This document shows, one piece after another, positions 42,175-50,388 of a stretch of DNA of 64,000 nucleotides. Below the pieces are notes generated by a model. It did not search any database. It was given only the letters and a program-made list of their open reading frames with translations, and was not told where the DNA came from. Each line of letters opens with the position of its first letter. Position 1 is the stretch's first letter. Both the position numbers and the translations under genes were made by a program. This stretch comes from DAHUYF01 sp035509275 (GTDB lineage Bacteria; Pseudomonadota; Alphaproteobacteria; ATCC43930; CGMCC-115725), in NCBI GenBank assembly GCA_035509275.1, contig DATJLU010000072.1, positions 1-64,000 of the forward strand. The letters run 5' to 3'.

Positions 42175-42940
42175 TGGCAACCTCCCGCTCGGCATTCGAC
42201 GCCTCGTCGCGGATCAGCGACCAGAGCCGCTCGCCGAGCTCGGCAAGCTCCGCCTGCGCCGACTTGCCGCGGCGCTCGCGTTGCGGCAGGGCGATGTCGA
42301 CCACCTCCTTGATCCGGCCCGGCCGGCGCGACAGCACGACGATGCGGTCGGCGAGGCGCAGCGCCTCGGCGAAATTATGCGTGACGTAGATGGCGGCCAT
42401 GCGCTCGCGCAGCAGCAGGTCGAGGAAATCCTCCATCAGCAGCTCGCGCGTTTGCGCATCGAGCGCCGAGAGCGGCTCGTCCATCAGCAGCACCGCCGGG
42501 CGCACGACCAGCGCGCGGGCGATGCCGACGCGCTGCCGCATGCCGCCCGAGAGCTGCTTCGGCAACGCGTCGGCGAATTCGACGAGGCCGGTGCGCTGCA
42601 ACGCATCGGCCACGCGCCGCTCGCGCTCGGCCGCATCGAGGCGATGATGCTCGAGCGGGAAGGCGACGTTGCGCGCGACGCTGCGCCACGGCAGCAGGGC
42701 GAAATCCTGGAAGATGTAGGTGAGCGGGTTGAGGCAATCGGCCGCCGCGGCGCCGGCAAGCAGCACCCTGCCCTCGCTCGGCTTGAGGATGCCGCCGGCA
42801 ATGCCGAGCAGGGTCGACTTGCCGCAGCCGGAGGGGCCAATCACCGCGACGATCTCGCCGGCGCGCACCGCCAGCGACACATCCTCGAGCACGGTGAGCT
42901 GCTCATAAGCGTGGCGCTTGACCTCGACGATCAGCTCCAC
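42167..42940 (-). CDS. ABC transporter ATP-binding protein (SsuB/TauB type)
   Basis: A 257-residue ATPase. Walker A is GPSGCGKST, the signature LSGGMRQRVGIARAL, Walker B VLLMDEP, and the switch His in YVTHNF. The Q-loop IFQDFALLPWRSV is typical of the nitrate/sulfonate group. The GTG at 42940 follows AAAGGAAA at good spacing; a longer upstream frame is possible. It forms a unit with the permease gene downstream. Confidence 0.9.
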   Translation of the reverse strand: MELIVEVKRHAYEQLTVLEDVSLAVRAGEIVAVIGPSGCGKSTLLGIAGGILKPSEGRVLLAGAAAADCLNPLTYIFQDFALLPWRSVARNVAFPLEHHRLDAAERERRVADALQRTGLVEFADALPKQLSGGMRQRVGIARALVVRPAVLLMDEPLSALDAQTRELLMEDFLDLLLRERMAAIYVTHNFAEALRLADRIVVLSRRPGRIKEVVDIALPQRERRGKSAQAELAELGERLWSLIRDEASNAEREVANV

Positions 42941-43057
42941 GGCGCATTTCCTTTGCCTGTCATCGGTCCGCATTCTCGCCGCCGGTCCCGCCGATGCAAG
43001 GCGGCGCACCGCCGCCTGCCGGGAAACATTCGGCGGACGCAGATGCGGCGACGTTGA

Positions 43058-43069
43058 CTAAAATTTTAG
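43058..43069. promoter_or_regulatory. Perfect palindrome CTAAAATTTTAG in AT-rich upstream region
   Basis: A 12-bp perfect palindrome lies about 155 bases before the 47-aa gene. A further TTTTAGC half-site follows at about 43099 (in CAAGTTTTAGCAATAAA). In this GC-rich genome such a pair suggests an operator. The regulated gene may be the small membrane protein or the divergent ATPase. Confidence 0.35.
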
Positions 43070-43224
43070 CGATCGTGCGCGCCTGCCTTTATCTCAAGTT
43101 TTAGCAATAAACCCGATACCGTCTCGCCGCATTTTACTTTCATTTAACAGGGACGCGGCATCATGTCCTTATCGAGACGGGAACTCGGCCGACCAGTCGC
43201 AGCAGCAGGCGGGGGCAAGGGATC

Positions 43225-43368
43225 ATGTCGAAGGTTTCGCTCAGGCTCGTGCACAGCCGGCCTTTCCTCGGCACCGCCGACGATCTCGCGATCATTCTGC
43301 TGCTGTCGCTCACCGGACTGATCATCGAGTTCACCATCCTGTCGACCGGGGTCGTCATCCCCTCTTGA
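43225..43368 (+). CDS. Small single-span membrane protein (47 aa)
   Basis: A short frame reading MSKVSLRLVHSRPFLG then a hydrophobic segment (LAIILLLSLTGLIIEFTIL) and a short polar tail. It has a strong GGGGGCAAGGGA ribosome site 6 bases before ATG, an AT-rich upstream region and a hairpin terminator just after. These support a real small membrane protein. No family is recognised. Confidence 0.6.
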   Translation: MSKVSLRLVHSRPFLGTADDLAIILLLSLTGLIIEFTILSTGVVIPS

Positions 43369-43389
43369 ATCGATCCGCGCGCGCGAAGG

Positions 43390-43440
43390 CCGCGGCCGGA
43401 AGCGGTCTCCCCTCACCGCTCCGGCCGCGGTCACTCTTTC
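43390..43440 (+). terminator. Hairpin terminator after the 47-aa gene
   Basis: CCGCGGCCGGAAGCG pairs with CGCTCCGGCCGCGG (one bulged A) across a 12-base loop, followed by TCACTCTTTCC. It begins 22 bases after the stop codon. Confidence 0.6.
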
Positions 43441-43484
43441 CGCCTTGGCTTAGCGCCGTCTCCGGCCGGACGCAGCCGCTACCT

Positions 43485-43745
43485 CTATCGTCATTTCCGC
43501 GAGAACGCGGGGATCCACGGCTCTAGATTGCCGCTTTCGCGCGTGTGAAGGAATCGCGCGCGAAGGTGCTTTCGCTGATATCGTGCGGCTTAGCAATGGA
43601 CCCCCGCTTTCGCGGGGGCGACGAATTTTCAAAGCAAAATCAAATTCTTTCGTCATTCCCGCGAAAGCGGGAATCCATACGATCTCAAAGCGCCGCCTTC
43701 GTCTATCCCGATTTCTTCATACGCTTTTTCGCGGGAGTGACGAAA
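43485..43745. repeat. Composite palindromic repeat region, copy 2
   Basis: Non-coding stretch with several CCCGCGAAAGCGGG-type palindromes: near 43492, 43540, 43597-43622 (ATGGACCCCCGCTTTCGCGG) and 43651-43672 (CGTCATTCCCGCGAAAGCGG). The last, with about 30 following bases (GAATCCATACGATCTC, then AGCGCCGC), matches the complement of the block at 37485-37535. No gene is seen in this 400-base gap. Confidence 0.7.
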
Positions 43746-43775
43746 TAAGGTGAGTCCATCCGATCGAAATCCGCC

Positions 43776-44300
43776 TCAGGTCAGCGGGTAATCGGCCTGA
43801 TCCTCGTAGATCGAGCCGCTCTTGGTGAGGTAGCTCGCCACCAGGCTGAAATGCTCGACGGCGAACGGCTCGGCGCGGAACAGCGCGTGATCCTGCAGGA
43901 AGGCCTGCAGCTTCGCCTCGCCGGCATTGCGCAGCCGCGCCAGGCTCACATGCGGCGCGTAGCGCCGCGTCTCCGCTTCGAGACCCAGCCGCACCAGCGC
44001 GCTCTCGACCTTGTCGCGGAGATGAACGAGCGGCGGGCTCTTCTCGACGCCGACCCAGAGCATGCGGTCGCCGAAGCGGCCGGCGCCGGCCAGCGTCACC
44101 GCAAAGCGCGGCGCGCGGATCTGCAGCAGCGCCGCGTCGATGTCGCTCGCCAGCCCTTCATCGACCTCGCCGATGAAGCGCAAGGTCAGATGATAATTGC
44201 CGGGATCGACCCAGCGCGCGCCGGGAACGCCCGAGCACAGCAGCGACAGGCGCAGCTTCAGCTCGGGCGGGAGCGCGATGCCGACGAACAGCCGGAGCAT
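43776..44300 (-). CDS. thpR: RNA 2',3'-cyclic phosphodiesterase (2H family)
   Basis: A 174-residue 2H phosphoesterase. The two HxTx-type motifs are HLTL (near residue 37) and HVSL (near residue 116), with the usual spacing. RLFVGIALP at the start and FSLVASYL near the end are family marks. It hydrolyses 2',3'-cyclic ends on RNA. It lies 9 bases downstream of the FIST gene on the same strand, third in a tesA-FIST-thpR run. Confidence 0.9.
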   Translation of the reverse strand: MLRLFVGIALPPELKLRLSLLCSGVPGARWVDPGNYHLTLRFIGEVDEGLASDIDAALLQIRAPRFAVTLAGAGRFGDRMLWVGVEKSPPLVHLRDKVESALVRLGLEAETRRYAPHVSLARLRNAGEAKLQAFLQDHALFRAEPFAVEHFSLVASYLTKSGSIYEDQADYPLT

Positions 44301-44309
44301 GGGATCGAC

Positions 44310-45440
44310 TCAAAGGAACAGCGCAAGCACCCCGGTATAGCCGTAGAGCCGGTCATGCGCGATCTCGCCGTTGCCGAAGAAACCCGCCAGCGGGAATTCG
44401 CCGAGCGCGTCGCGGATCATGGCCAGCTCTTGCGACGGCCGGCCGAACAGGTTGGGGCCGCGCGCGATGCAGCTGAAATAAAGGCCGGCGCGCGGCGCGG
44501 CGCCGGCGCGCCGCTTCAGATCCGCCAGCATGCGGGCAAGGTCGGTGGTGGCGCTCACGGGATCGCGCCGGCAGAACAGCACGGCGTCGCCCGGCGCCAC
44601 CCGATGCGCCACGGCGAGCCATTGCCGCGGCACGTCGATGGCGACGAGGTTGCGCACGAGATAGTCGCCGGTATCGGAGCCGGTCACGGGAAAGCCCGCG
44701 AAGATGAGGCCGGCGACGCGGCGCAGATCGCGCGCCAGCAGCTCGCCGATATCCTCCTTGAAGACGTCGAGCGCCGGCCTGCCGTCGATCGCCATCAGGA
44801 TGTTGTCGCGCGCCTCGCTGACGCGCCGCACCGGGCCGATCGGCGAGCAGCCCTGAGTCAATCCGGTGACGACCGGGATGTCGGGCGCGAGCAGCACGCC
44901 GGAAAGCCCGCCTTCGACGACGCGGCCCGCGACTTGCATCGGGGCCTTCGCCGAAGCGGCGAGGCCGCCGACGAGGAAGAGCGATGCCTCGCGGGCAAGC
45001 GCCTCGATCCGGCTGCCGATATCGGCTTCGCGCGGATCGCCATGCACGACCCCGAGCATCGGCCGGACGCGCCGGAACCACGGATCGCTCGCCGCCGCGA
45101 GCTGCGCCGCGCTCGCCGTCGCCGGCGTGAACAGGCGGAACCCGTCCGGCGGCAGCGCCGCCACGAGAACGGCAAGAGCGGGCTTGTCGAAGTATTCGCA
45201 TCCCGGCGCGCAGACGCCGAGACCGACGCTACCGACCCAATCGGCGATCCGCGTGCGCTCGCGCAGGAAGGTGAGAATGCTGCCGAGATCGCCGGCGAGC
45301 GCATCGGTGGCATAGACAAAGCCGAGATTGGCGCCCGGCGGCAAATCGCCGAGCTGATCGGCGCAGGCCTTGGCCGCTCCCGCCCAGCCATCGGCCTCGG
45401 CATGCGCCGCGGCGAATTGCCGCTCGAGCAGTCCCGTCAT
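44310..45440 (-). CDS. FIST domain protein
   Basis: A 376-residue protein made of FIST N and FIST C domains (the latter with GLYFSCIARGPNLFG and FPLAGFFGNGEIAH). No kinase, cyclase or other output domain is attached. FIST domains are thought to bind small ligands such as amino acids in signalling proteins. The ATG overlaps the stop of tesA by 4 bases (ATGA). The role of the standalone protein is unknown. Confidence 0.85.
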   Translation of the reverse strand: MTGLLERQFAAAHAEADGWAGAAKACADQLGDLPPGANLGFVYATDALAGDLGSILTFLRERTRIADWVGSVGLGVCAPGCEYFDKPALAVLVAALPPDGFRLFTPATASAAQLAAASDPWFRRVRPMLGVVHGDPREADIGSRIEALAREASLFLVGGLAASAKAPMQVAGRVVEGGLSGVLLAPDIPVVTGLTQGCSPIGPVRRVSEARDNILMAIDGRPALDVFKEDIGELLARDLRRVAGLIFAGFPVTGSDTGDYLVRNLVAIDVPRQWLAVAHRVAPGDAVLFCRRDPVSATTDLARMLADLKRRAGAAPRAGLYFSCIARGPNLFGRPSQELAMIRDALGEFPLAGFFGNGEIAHDRLYGYTGVLALFL

Positions 45441-46063
45441 CCCTGCACGCCCCCTTGCTGCAGCAGCCGCGCAACCGCCGGCTCCAGCTTCTCGGCGATG
45501 ATCTCCGCTCCCTTGGCGTTGGGATGAAGGCCGTCGGCTTGATTGAGTGCGGGATCCATGGCGACGCCGTCGAGCAGGAAGGGATAGAGCGGCACCTTGT
45601 ACTTCGCCGCAAGCCTTTTGTAGATGCCGTCGAAATCGCGCTGATAGTCGCGGCCCCAATTCGGCGGCGCGAGCATGCCGAGCAGCATCATCTTGACACC
45701 GCTCGCCTGCAGCTTCGCCAGGATGCCGTCGAGATTGGCGTAGGTGAGCTTGGGATCGATGCCGCGCAGCGCGTCATTGGCGCCGAGCTCCACCAATACG
45801 ATATCGGGATGATCGCTCATGACCCAGTCGAGCCGCGCCAGGCCGTCGGCGCTGGTGTCGCCGGAAACGCCGCCATTGATCAGCGTCGCCGGAATGCCGG
45901 CGGCGGCGAGCCGCGCCTGCAGCCGCGCCGGAAACGCCTCGCCCGGCGCCAGGCCGTAGCCGGCCGTGAGGCTGTCGCCGAGAACCAGGATGCGCGGCGG
46001 CGCCGCAAGGGCAGGCGCAGCGGCCGATATGACCAGCAACAGCGCGAGCGCCGCCATCGCCAT
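45437..46063 (-). CDS. tesA: Arylesterase / lysophospholipase, SGNH hydrolase (TesA-like)
   Basis: A 208-residue exported hydrolase with a signal peptide to about residue 20. The SGNH blocks are all present: GDSLTAGYG (Ser), GGVSGDT (Gly), ELGANDALRG (Asn) and DGLHPNAKG (Asp and His). This is TesA/thioesterase I in the periplasm. It is divergent from ybbA, the usual neighbour of tesA in Proteobacteria. Alternative upstream starts overlap the divergent gene. Confidence 0.9.
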   Translation of the reverse strand: MAMAALALLLVISAAAPALAAPPRILVLGDSLTAGYGLAPGEAFPARLQARLAAAGIPATLINGGVSGDTSADGLARLDWVMSDHPDIVLVELGANDALRGIDPKLTYANLDGILAKLQASGVKMMLLGMLAPPNWGRDYQRDFDGIYKRLAAKYKVPLYPFLLDGVAMDPALNQADGLHPNAKGAEIIAEKLEPAVARLLQQGGVQG

Positions 46064-46154
46064 GTTGACAAGCGGCGCGGCTGCGCCATATCGGCGGAGG
46101 GCGCGCCGCGGTGGAAGGGGAGAGCCGGACTGGTTTCGCGCCGGATGAGGTGAC

Positions 46155-46883
<729 letters not shown>

Positions 46884-46904
46884 GCATGTCCAGGAGCGGC
46901 GACC

Positions 46905-46979
46905 CTCACCCCTCACCCTCCCATAGCTCCGCTATGGGCCCCTCCCTCTCCCGCTCTCCCCTTCGGGGAGAGGGGCGAG
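46905..46979. repeat. CTCACCC...CTCTCCCC foldback repeat between ybbA and ybbP
   Basis: Contains the palindrome CCCATAGCTCCGCTATGGG (46920-46938) and CTCTCCCC-TTC-GGGGAGAG (46954-46972), a variant of the dispersed foldback family. It sits inside an operon just before the ybbP start and could attenuate or stabilise the message. Confidence 0.6.
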
Positions 46980-46981
46980 GG

Positions 46982-49504
46982 ATGTTGCGTGAGCTGGGGC
47001 TGGCGTTGCGCTGGGCGCGGCGCGAGTTGCGCGGCGGGATTGCCGGGTTTCGCGTCTTTCTTGCCTGCCTTGCGCTCGGCACCGCGGTCATTGCCGGCGT
47101 CGGCTCGCTCGCCGCGGCGGTCAGCGCCGGCCTCAAGAGCGACGCCCACGCCATGCTCGGCGGCGATGTCGAGCTGCATCTCCTGTACCGCACCGCGACG
47201 CCGCAGGAGCTTGCTTATCTCCGGCGCAGCGGCGAGCTTTCCGCCGTCTCTGCCATGCGTGCCATGGCGAAGACCGAGGACGGCAATGAGCGCAGCCTGA
47301 TCGAGCTCAAAGCGGTCGACAGCGCTTATCCGCTCTATGGCGCCGTCGCCCTCGATCCGCCGCTGCCGCTCGCCGCGGCGCTGGCGTTCAGCGACGGGCG
47401 CTGGGGCGCGGCGGTGGCGCCGAGCCTGCTCGACCGCCTGAAGCTCCATCTCGGCGACAGCATTCGCGTCGGCGATGCGAGCTTCGTGCTGCGCGCCACC
47501 TTGGCGCATGAGCCCGACGCCGCCACCGGCGGCTTCGAGCTCGGCCCGCGCGTGATGATCGCCGCGCCGGCGCTGCCGACCACCGGCCTGCTGCAGCCCG
47601 GCGCGCTGATCGGCTACAGCTATCGCCTGCGGCTGCCGCCGGGCGGCGACATCGCCGCCTGGGTCGCCGGCGTCAAGCAAGCCTTTCCCGATGCCGGCTG
47701 GCGCATCCGCGAATTCGGCAATGCCGCGCCGATGCTGCAGCGGCTGCTCGAGCGCCTCACCATCTACATGACCTTGGTCGGGCTGACCGCGCTGCTCGTC
47801 GGCGGAGTCGGCGTCGGCAATGCGGTCAGAGGCTATCTCGCCGGCAAGACCGAGACGATCGCGACGCTGAAATGCCTCGGCGCGCCGGGGCGACTGGTCT
47901 TCGCCACCTACTTCGCGCAGATCCTGGCGCTGGCGCTGCTCGGCATTGCGCTGGGCCTGGCGCTGGGCGCGCTGACGCCGCTCGCCGCGACGCCCTTGCT
48001 TGCCGCTTTCCCGATCGCCGTCCGCAGCGGTCTTTATCCGGCGCCGCTGGCGATCGCCGCCGCATTCGGCGTGCTGACGACGCTTGCCTTCGCGCTCTGG
48101 CCGCTCGCGGTGGCGCGCGAAGTGCCGGCGGCAAGCCTCTTCCGCCAGCTCGTCGAGCCGGCGCCGCACCGGCCGCGGGCCGCTTATGTCGCCGCGATCG
48201 GCGCCGCCGGACTGGCCTTGGCGGCGCTCGGCATCATCACGGCCAGCGACCGGCGGACCGCCTTCTGGTTCATCCTCGGCGCCGCCGGCGCGCTCGCCGC
48301 CTTCAGGCTGCTCGCCGCGGCGCTGGTACTCGGCGCGCGCCGCGCGGGGCGGCCGCGTCATCCCGGCTTGCGCCTTGCGCTCGCCAATCTCTATCGGCCG
48401 GGCGCGCCCACCGCCGGGATCGTCGCCTCGCTCGGCCTCGGCCTCACCGTGCTGGTGGCGATCGCGCTGGTGCAAGGCAATCTCGCCGAAACGCTCGACG
48501 AGCGCCTGCCCGAGCATGCGCCGTCGTTCTTCTTCATCGATATCGAGCCGAGCCAGGTCGCGGCCTTCGACCAGCTGGTGCGGTCGACGCCCGGGATCAC
48601 GCAGGTGGCGCAAGTGCCGAGCCTGCGCGGCCGGATCACGCGCCTCAACGGCGTCCCGGTCGAGCGCGCGAAGGTGAAGCCCGAGGCGCGCTGGGCGGTG
48701 ACGAGCGAGCGCGGCCTCACCTATGCGGCAACGCCGCCCCGGGGCTCGCGCATCGTCGCCGGGACATGGTGGCCGCCCGATTATCGCGGGCCGAGCCTGG
48801 TGTCGATGGATGCCGAGATCGCGCGCGGCATGGGCCTCGGCGTCGGCGACACCATCACCGTCGACGTGCTCGGCCGCGAGGTCACCGCCACCATCGCCAA
48901 TCTGCGCGAGATCGACTGGACCTCGCTCGGCATCAATTTCGTGCTGGTGTTCTCGCCCGGCATCCTCGACGGGGCGCCGCAGATGGAGATCGCCACCGCG
49001 CGCACGCCGCCCGGCGCGGAGGCGGCGCTGGAGCGCGCCGTCACCGACCGCTTCCCCAACGTTTCGGCGATTGCGGTGAAGGATGCGCTGCAGGCGGTGA
49101 GCGACATCATCGCCGCGATCGCTATCGGCATGCGCGCGATTGCCGGCGTCACCCTCGCGGCCGGCACGCTGGTCCTGGCCGGCGCGATGGCGGCCGGGCA
49201 TCGCCGCCGCGTTTACGAGGCGGTGGTGCTGAAGGTGCTTGGCGCGACGCGGCGCGATGTGACCCGCGCCTTCCTGATCGAATATGGGCTCCTGGGCGGC
49301 GCGACGGCGGCGATCGCGGCCGGGCTCGGCACGCTCGCCGGCTGGCTGGTGCTGACCCGCGTCATGCATCAGGACTGGGACTTTCTGCCGGGGGCGGTGG
49401 CGGCAACGGCGCTGCTCGCAATGGTGGTGACGCTCGCCGCGGGGTATCTCGGCACCTGGCGCGCGCTCGGCGCCAAGGCGGCGCCTTATCTGCGCAATGA
49501 ATAG
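46982..49504 (+). CDS. ybbP: ABC transporter permease (YbbP-like, FtsX domains)
   Basis: An 840-residue permease of the MacB/FtsX type. A helix near residue 30 (VFLACLALGTAVIAGVG) leads to a periplasmic domain, and FtsX-type helical blocks follow at about 260-430 and at the C-terminus (about 700-835). Length and layout match YbbP. It pairs with the ATPase encoded upstream. The substrate is not known. The ATG at 46982 immediately follows the foldback repeat. Confidence 0.9.
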   Translation: MLRELGLALRWARRELRGGIAGFRVFLACLALGTAVIAGVGSLAAAVSAGLKSDAHAMLGGDVELHLLYRTATPQELAYLRRSGELSAVSAMRAMAKTEDGNERSLIELKAVDSAYPLYGAVALDPPLPLAAALAFSDGRWGAAVAPSLLDRLKLHLGDSIRVGDASFVLRATLAHEPDAATGGFELGPRVMIAAPALPTTGLLQPGALIGYSYRLRLPPGGDIAAWVAGVKQAFPDAGWRIREFGNAAPMLQRLLERLTIYMTLVGLTALLVGGVGVGNAVRGYLAGKTETIATLKCLGAPGRLVFATYFAQILALALLGIALGLALGALTPLAATPLLAAFPIAVRSGLYPAPLAIAAAFGVLTTLAFALWPLAVAREVPAASLFRQLVEPAPHRPRAAYVAAIGAAGLALAALGIITASDRRTAFWFILGAAGALAAFRLLAAALVLGARRAGRPRHPGLRLALANLYRPGAPTAGIVASLGLGLTVLVAIALVQGNLAETLDERLPEHAPSFFFIDIEPSQVAAFDQLVRSTPGITQVAQVPSLRGRITRLNGVPVERAKVKPEARWAVTSERGLTYAATPPRGSRIVAGTWWPPDYRGPSLVSMDAEIARGMGLGVGDTITVDVLGREVTATIANLREIDWTSLGINFVLVFSPGILDGAPQMEIATARTPPGAEAALERAVTDRFPNVSAIAVKDALQAVSDIIAAIAIGMRAIAGVTLAAGTLVLAGAMAAGHRRRVYEAVVLKVLGATRRDVTRAFLIEYGLLGGATAAIAAGLGTLAGWLVLTRVMHQDWDFLPGAVAATALLAMVVTLAAGYLGTWRALGAKAAPYLRNE

Positions 49505-49598
49505 CGGTTCGGGGCGGACGCCCGGCCCTCATTGAATTAACCACCGGGTGTGCCAATATGCCCTGGCAAAGTCTACCAACCCTGTCAGGGGCGCTCCT

Positions 49599-50318
49599 AT
49601 GGCCTATGAACCCGGTAATCGCTGGACCACGCGCGGCGCATCGTTTGCGCCGGCCGAGATCGATGTCGGTCTGCGTCAGTTCATGCTGCGCGTCTACAAC
49701 TACATGGCGGGCGGCTTGGCGCTCACCGGCGTGGTGGCGTATGGCGCCGTCGCCACCGGCCTCTACCAGGCGATCTATGGCAGCATCCTGTTCTGGATCG
49801 TGCTGCTGGCGCCGCTCGGCCTCGTCATGCTGCTCGGCTTCCGCATCCAGAGCATGAGCCTCGGCGCGGCGCAGATGACCTTCTGGGGCTATGCGGCGCT
49901 GATGGGCTTGTCGCTCGCCGGCATCTTCCTCGTCTATACCGGCGCCAGCATCGCCCGCGTGTTCTTCATCACCGCCGCGACCTTCGCGGCCATGAGCCTC
50001 TATGGCTACACCACGCGCACCGATCTCAGCCGCTTCGGCTCTTTCCTGTTCATGGGGCTGATCGGCGTCATCATCGCCAGCCTCGTCAACCTGTTCGTTC
50101 AGTCTTCGGCGCTGCAATTTGCGCTGTCGATCGCGGGCGTGATCGTCTTCGTCGGGCTCACCGCCTGGGACACGCAGATGATCAAGCAGATGTATGTCGA
50201 AGGCGACGGCGAGCTGGTTGCCGGCAAGAAGGCGATCATGGGCGCCCTCAAGCTCTATCTCGACTTCATCAACCTGTTCGTGCTGCTGATGCAGCTGCTG
50301 GGCAATCGCCGCGACTGA
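49599..50318 (+). CDS. Bax inhibitor-1 / YccA family membrane protein
   Basis: A 239-residue protein with seven hydrophobic segments after a roughly 35-residue cytosolic start. GLTAWDTQMIKQMY and the conserved Asp pair in the last loop are BI-1/YccA marks (pH-sensitive Ca2+ leak in BsYetJ). YccA interacts with FtsH in E. coli. The gene is monocistronic and followed by a strong terminator. Confidence 0.9.
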   Translation: MAYEPGNRWTTRGASFAPAEIDVGLRQFMLRVYNYMAGGLALTGVVAYGAVATGLYQAIYGSILFWIVLLAPLGLVMLLGFRIQSMSLGAAQMTFWGYAALMGLSLAGIFLVYTGASIARVFFITAATFAAMSLYGYTTRTDLSRFGSFLFMGLIGVIIASLVNLFVQSSALQFALSIAGVIVFVGLTAWDTQMIKQMYVEGDGELVAGKKAIMGALKLYLDFINLFVLLMQLLGNRRD

Positions 50319-50345
50319 GCGGCCCGTCGACTGTCGTTTCCATCA

Positions 50346-50379
50346 CCGCCCGCGGCGCAAGTCGCGGGCGGATTCTTTT
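50346..50379 (+). terminator. Intrinsic terminator after the Bax-inhibitor gene
   Basis: CCGCCCGCG and its perfect complement CGCGGGCGG with an 8-base loop, followed by ATTCTTTT. This is the clearest Rho-independent terminator in the window. Confidence 0.8.
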
Positions 50380-50388
50380 GGGGGCGAG

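Noticed and set aside
46913..49369. Long antisense open frame of about 818 codons opposite ybbP
   Set aside because: It is a GC-driven shadow: Arg/Asp/Gly-rich without any family motif, and fully covered by the well-supported permease on the other strand.
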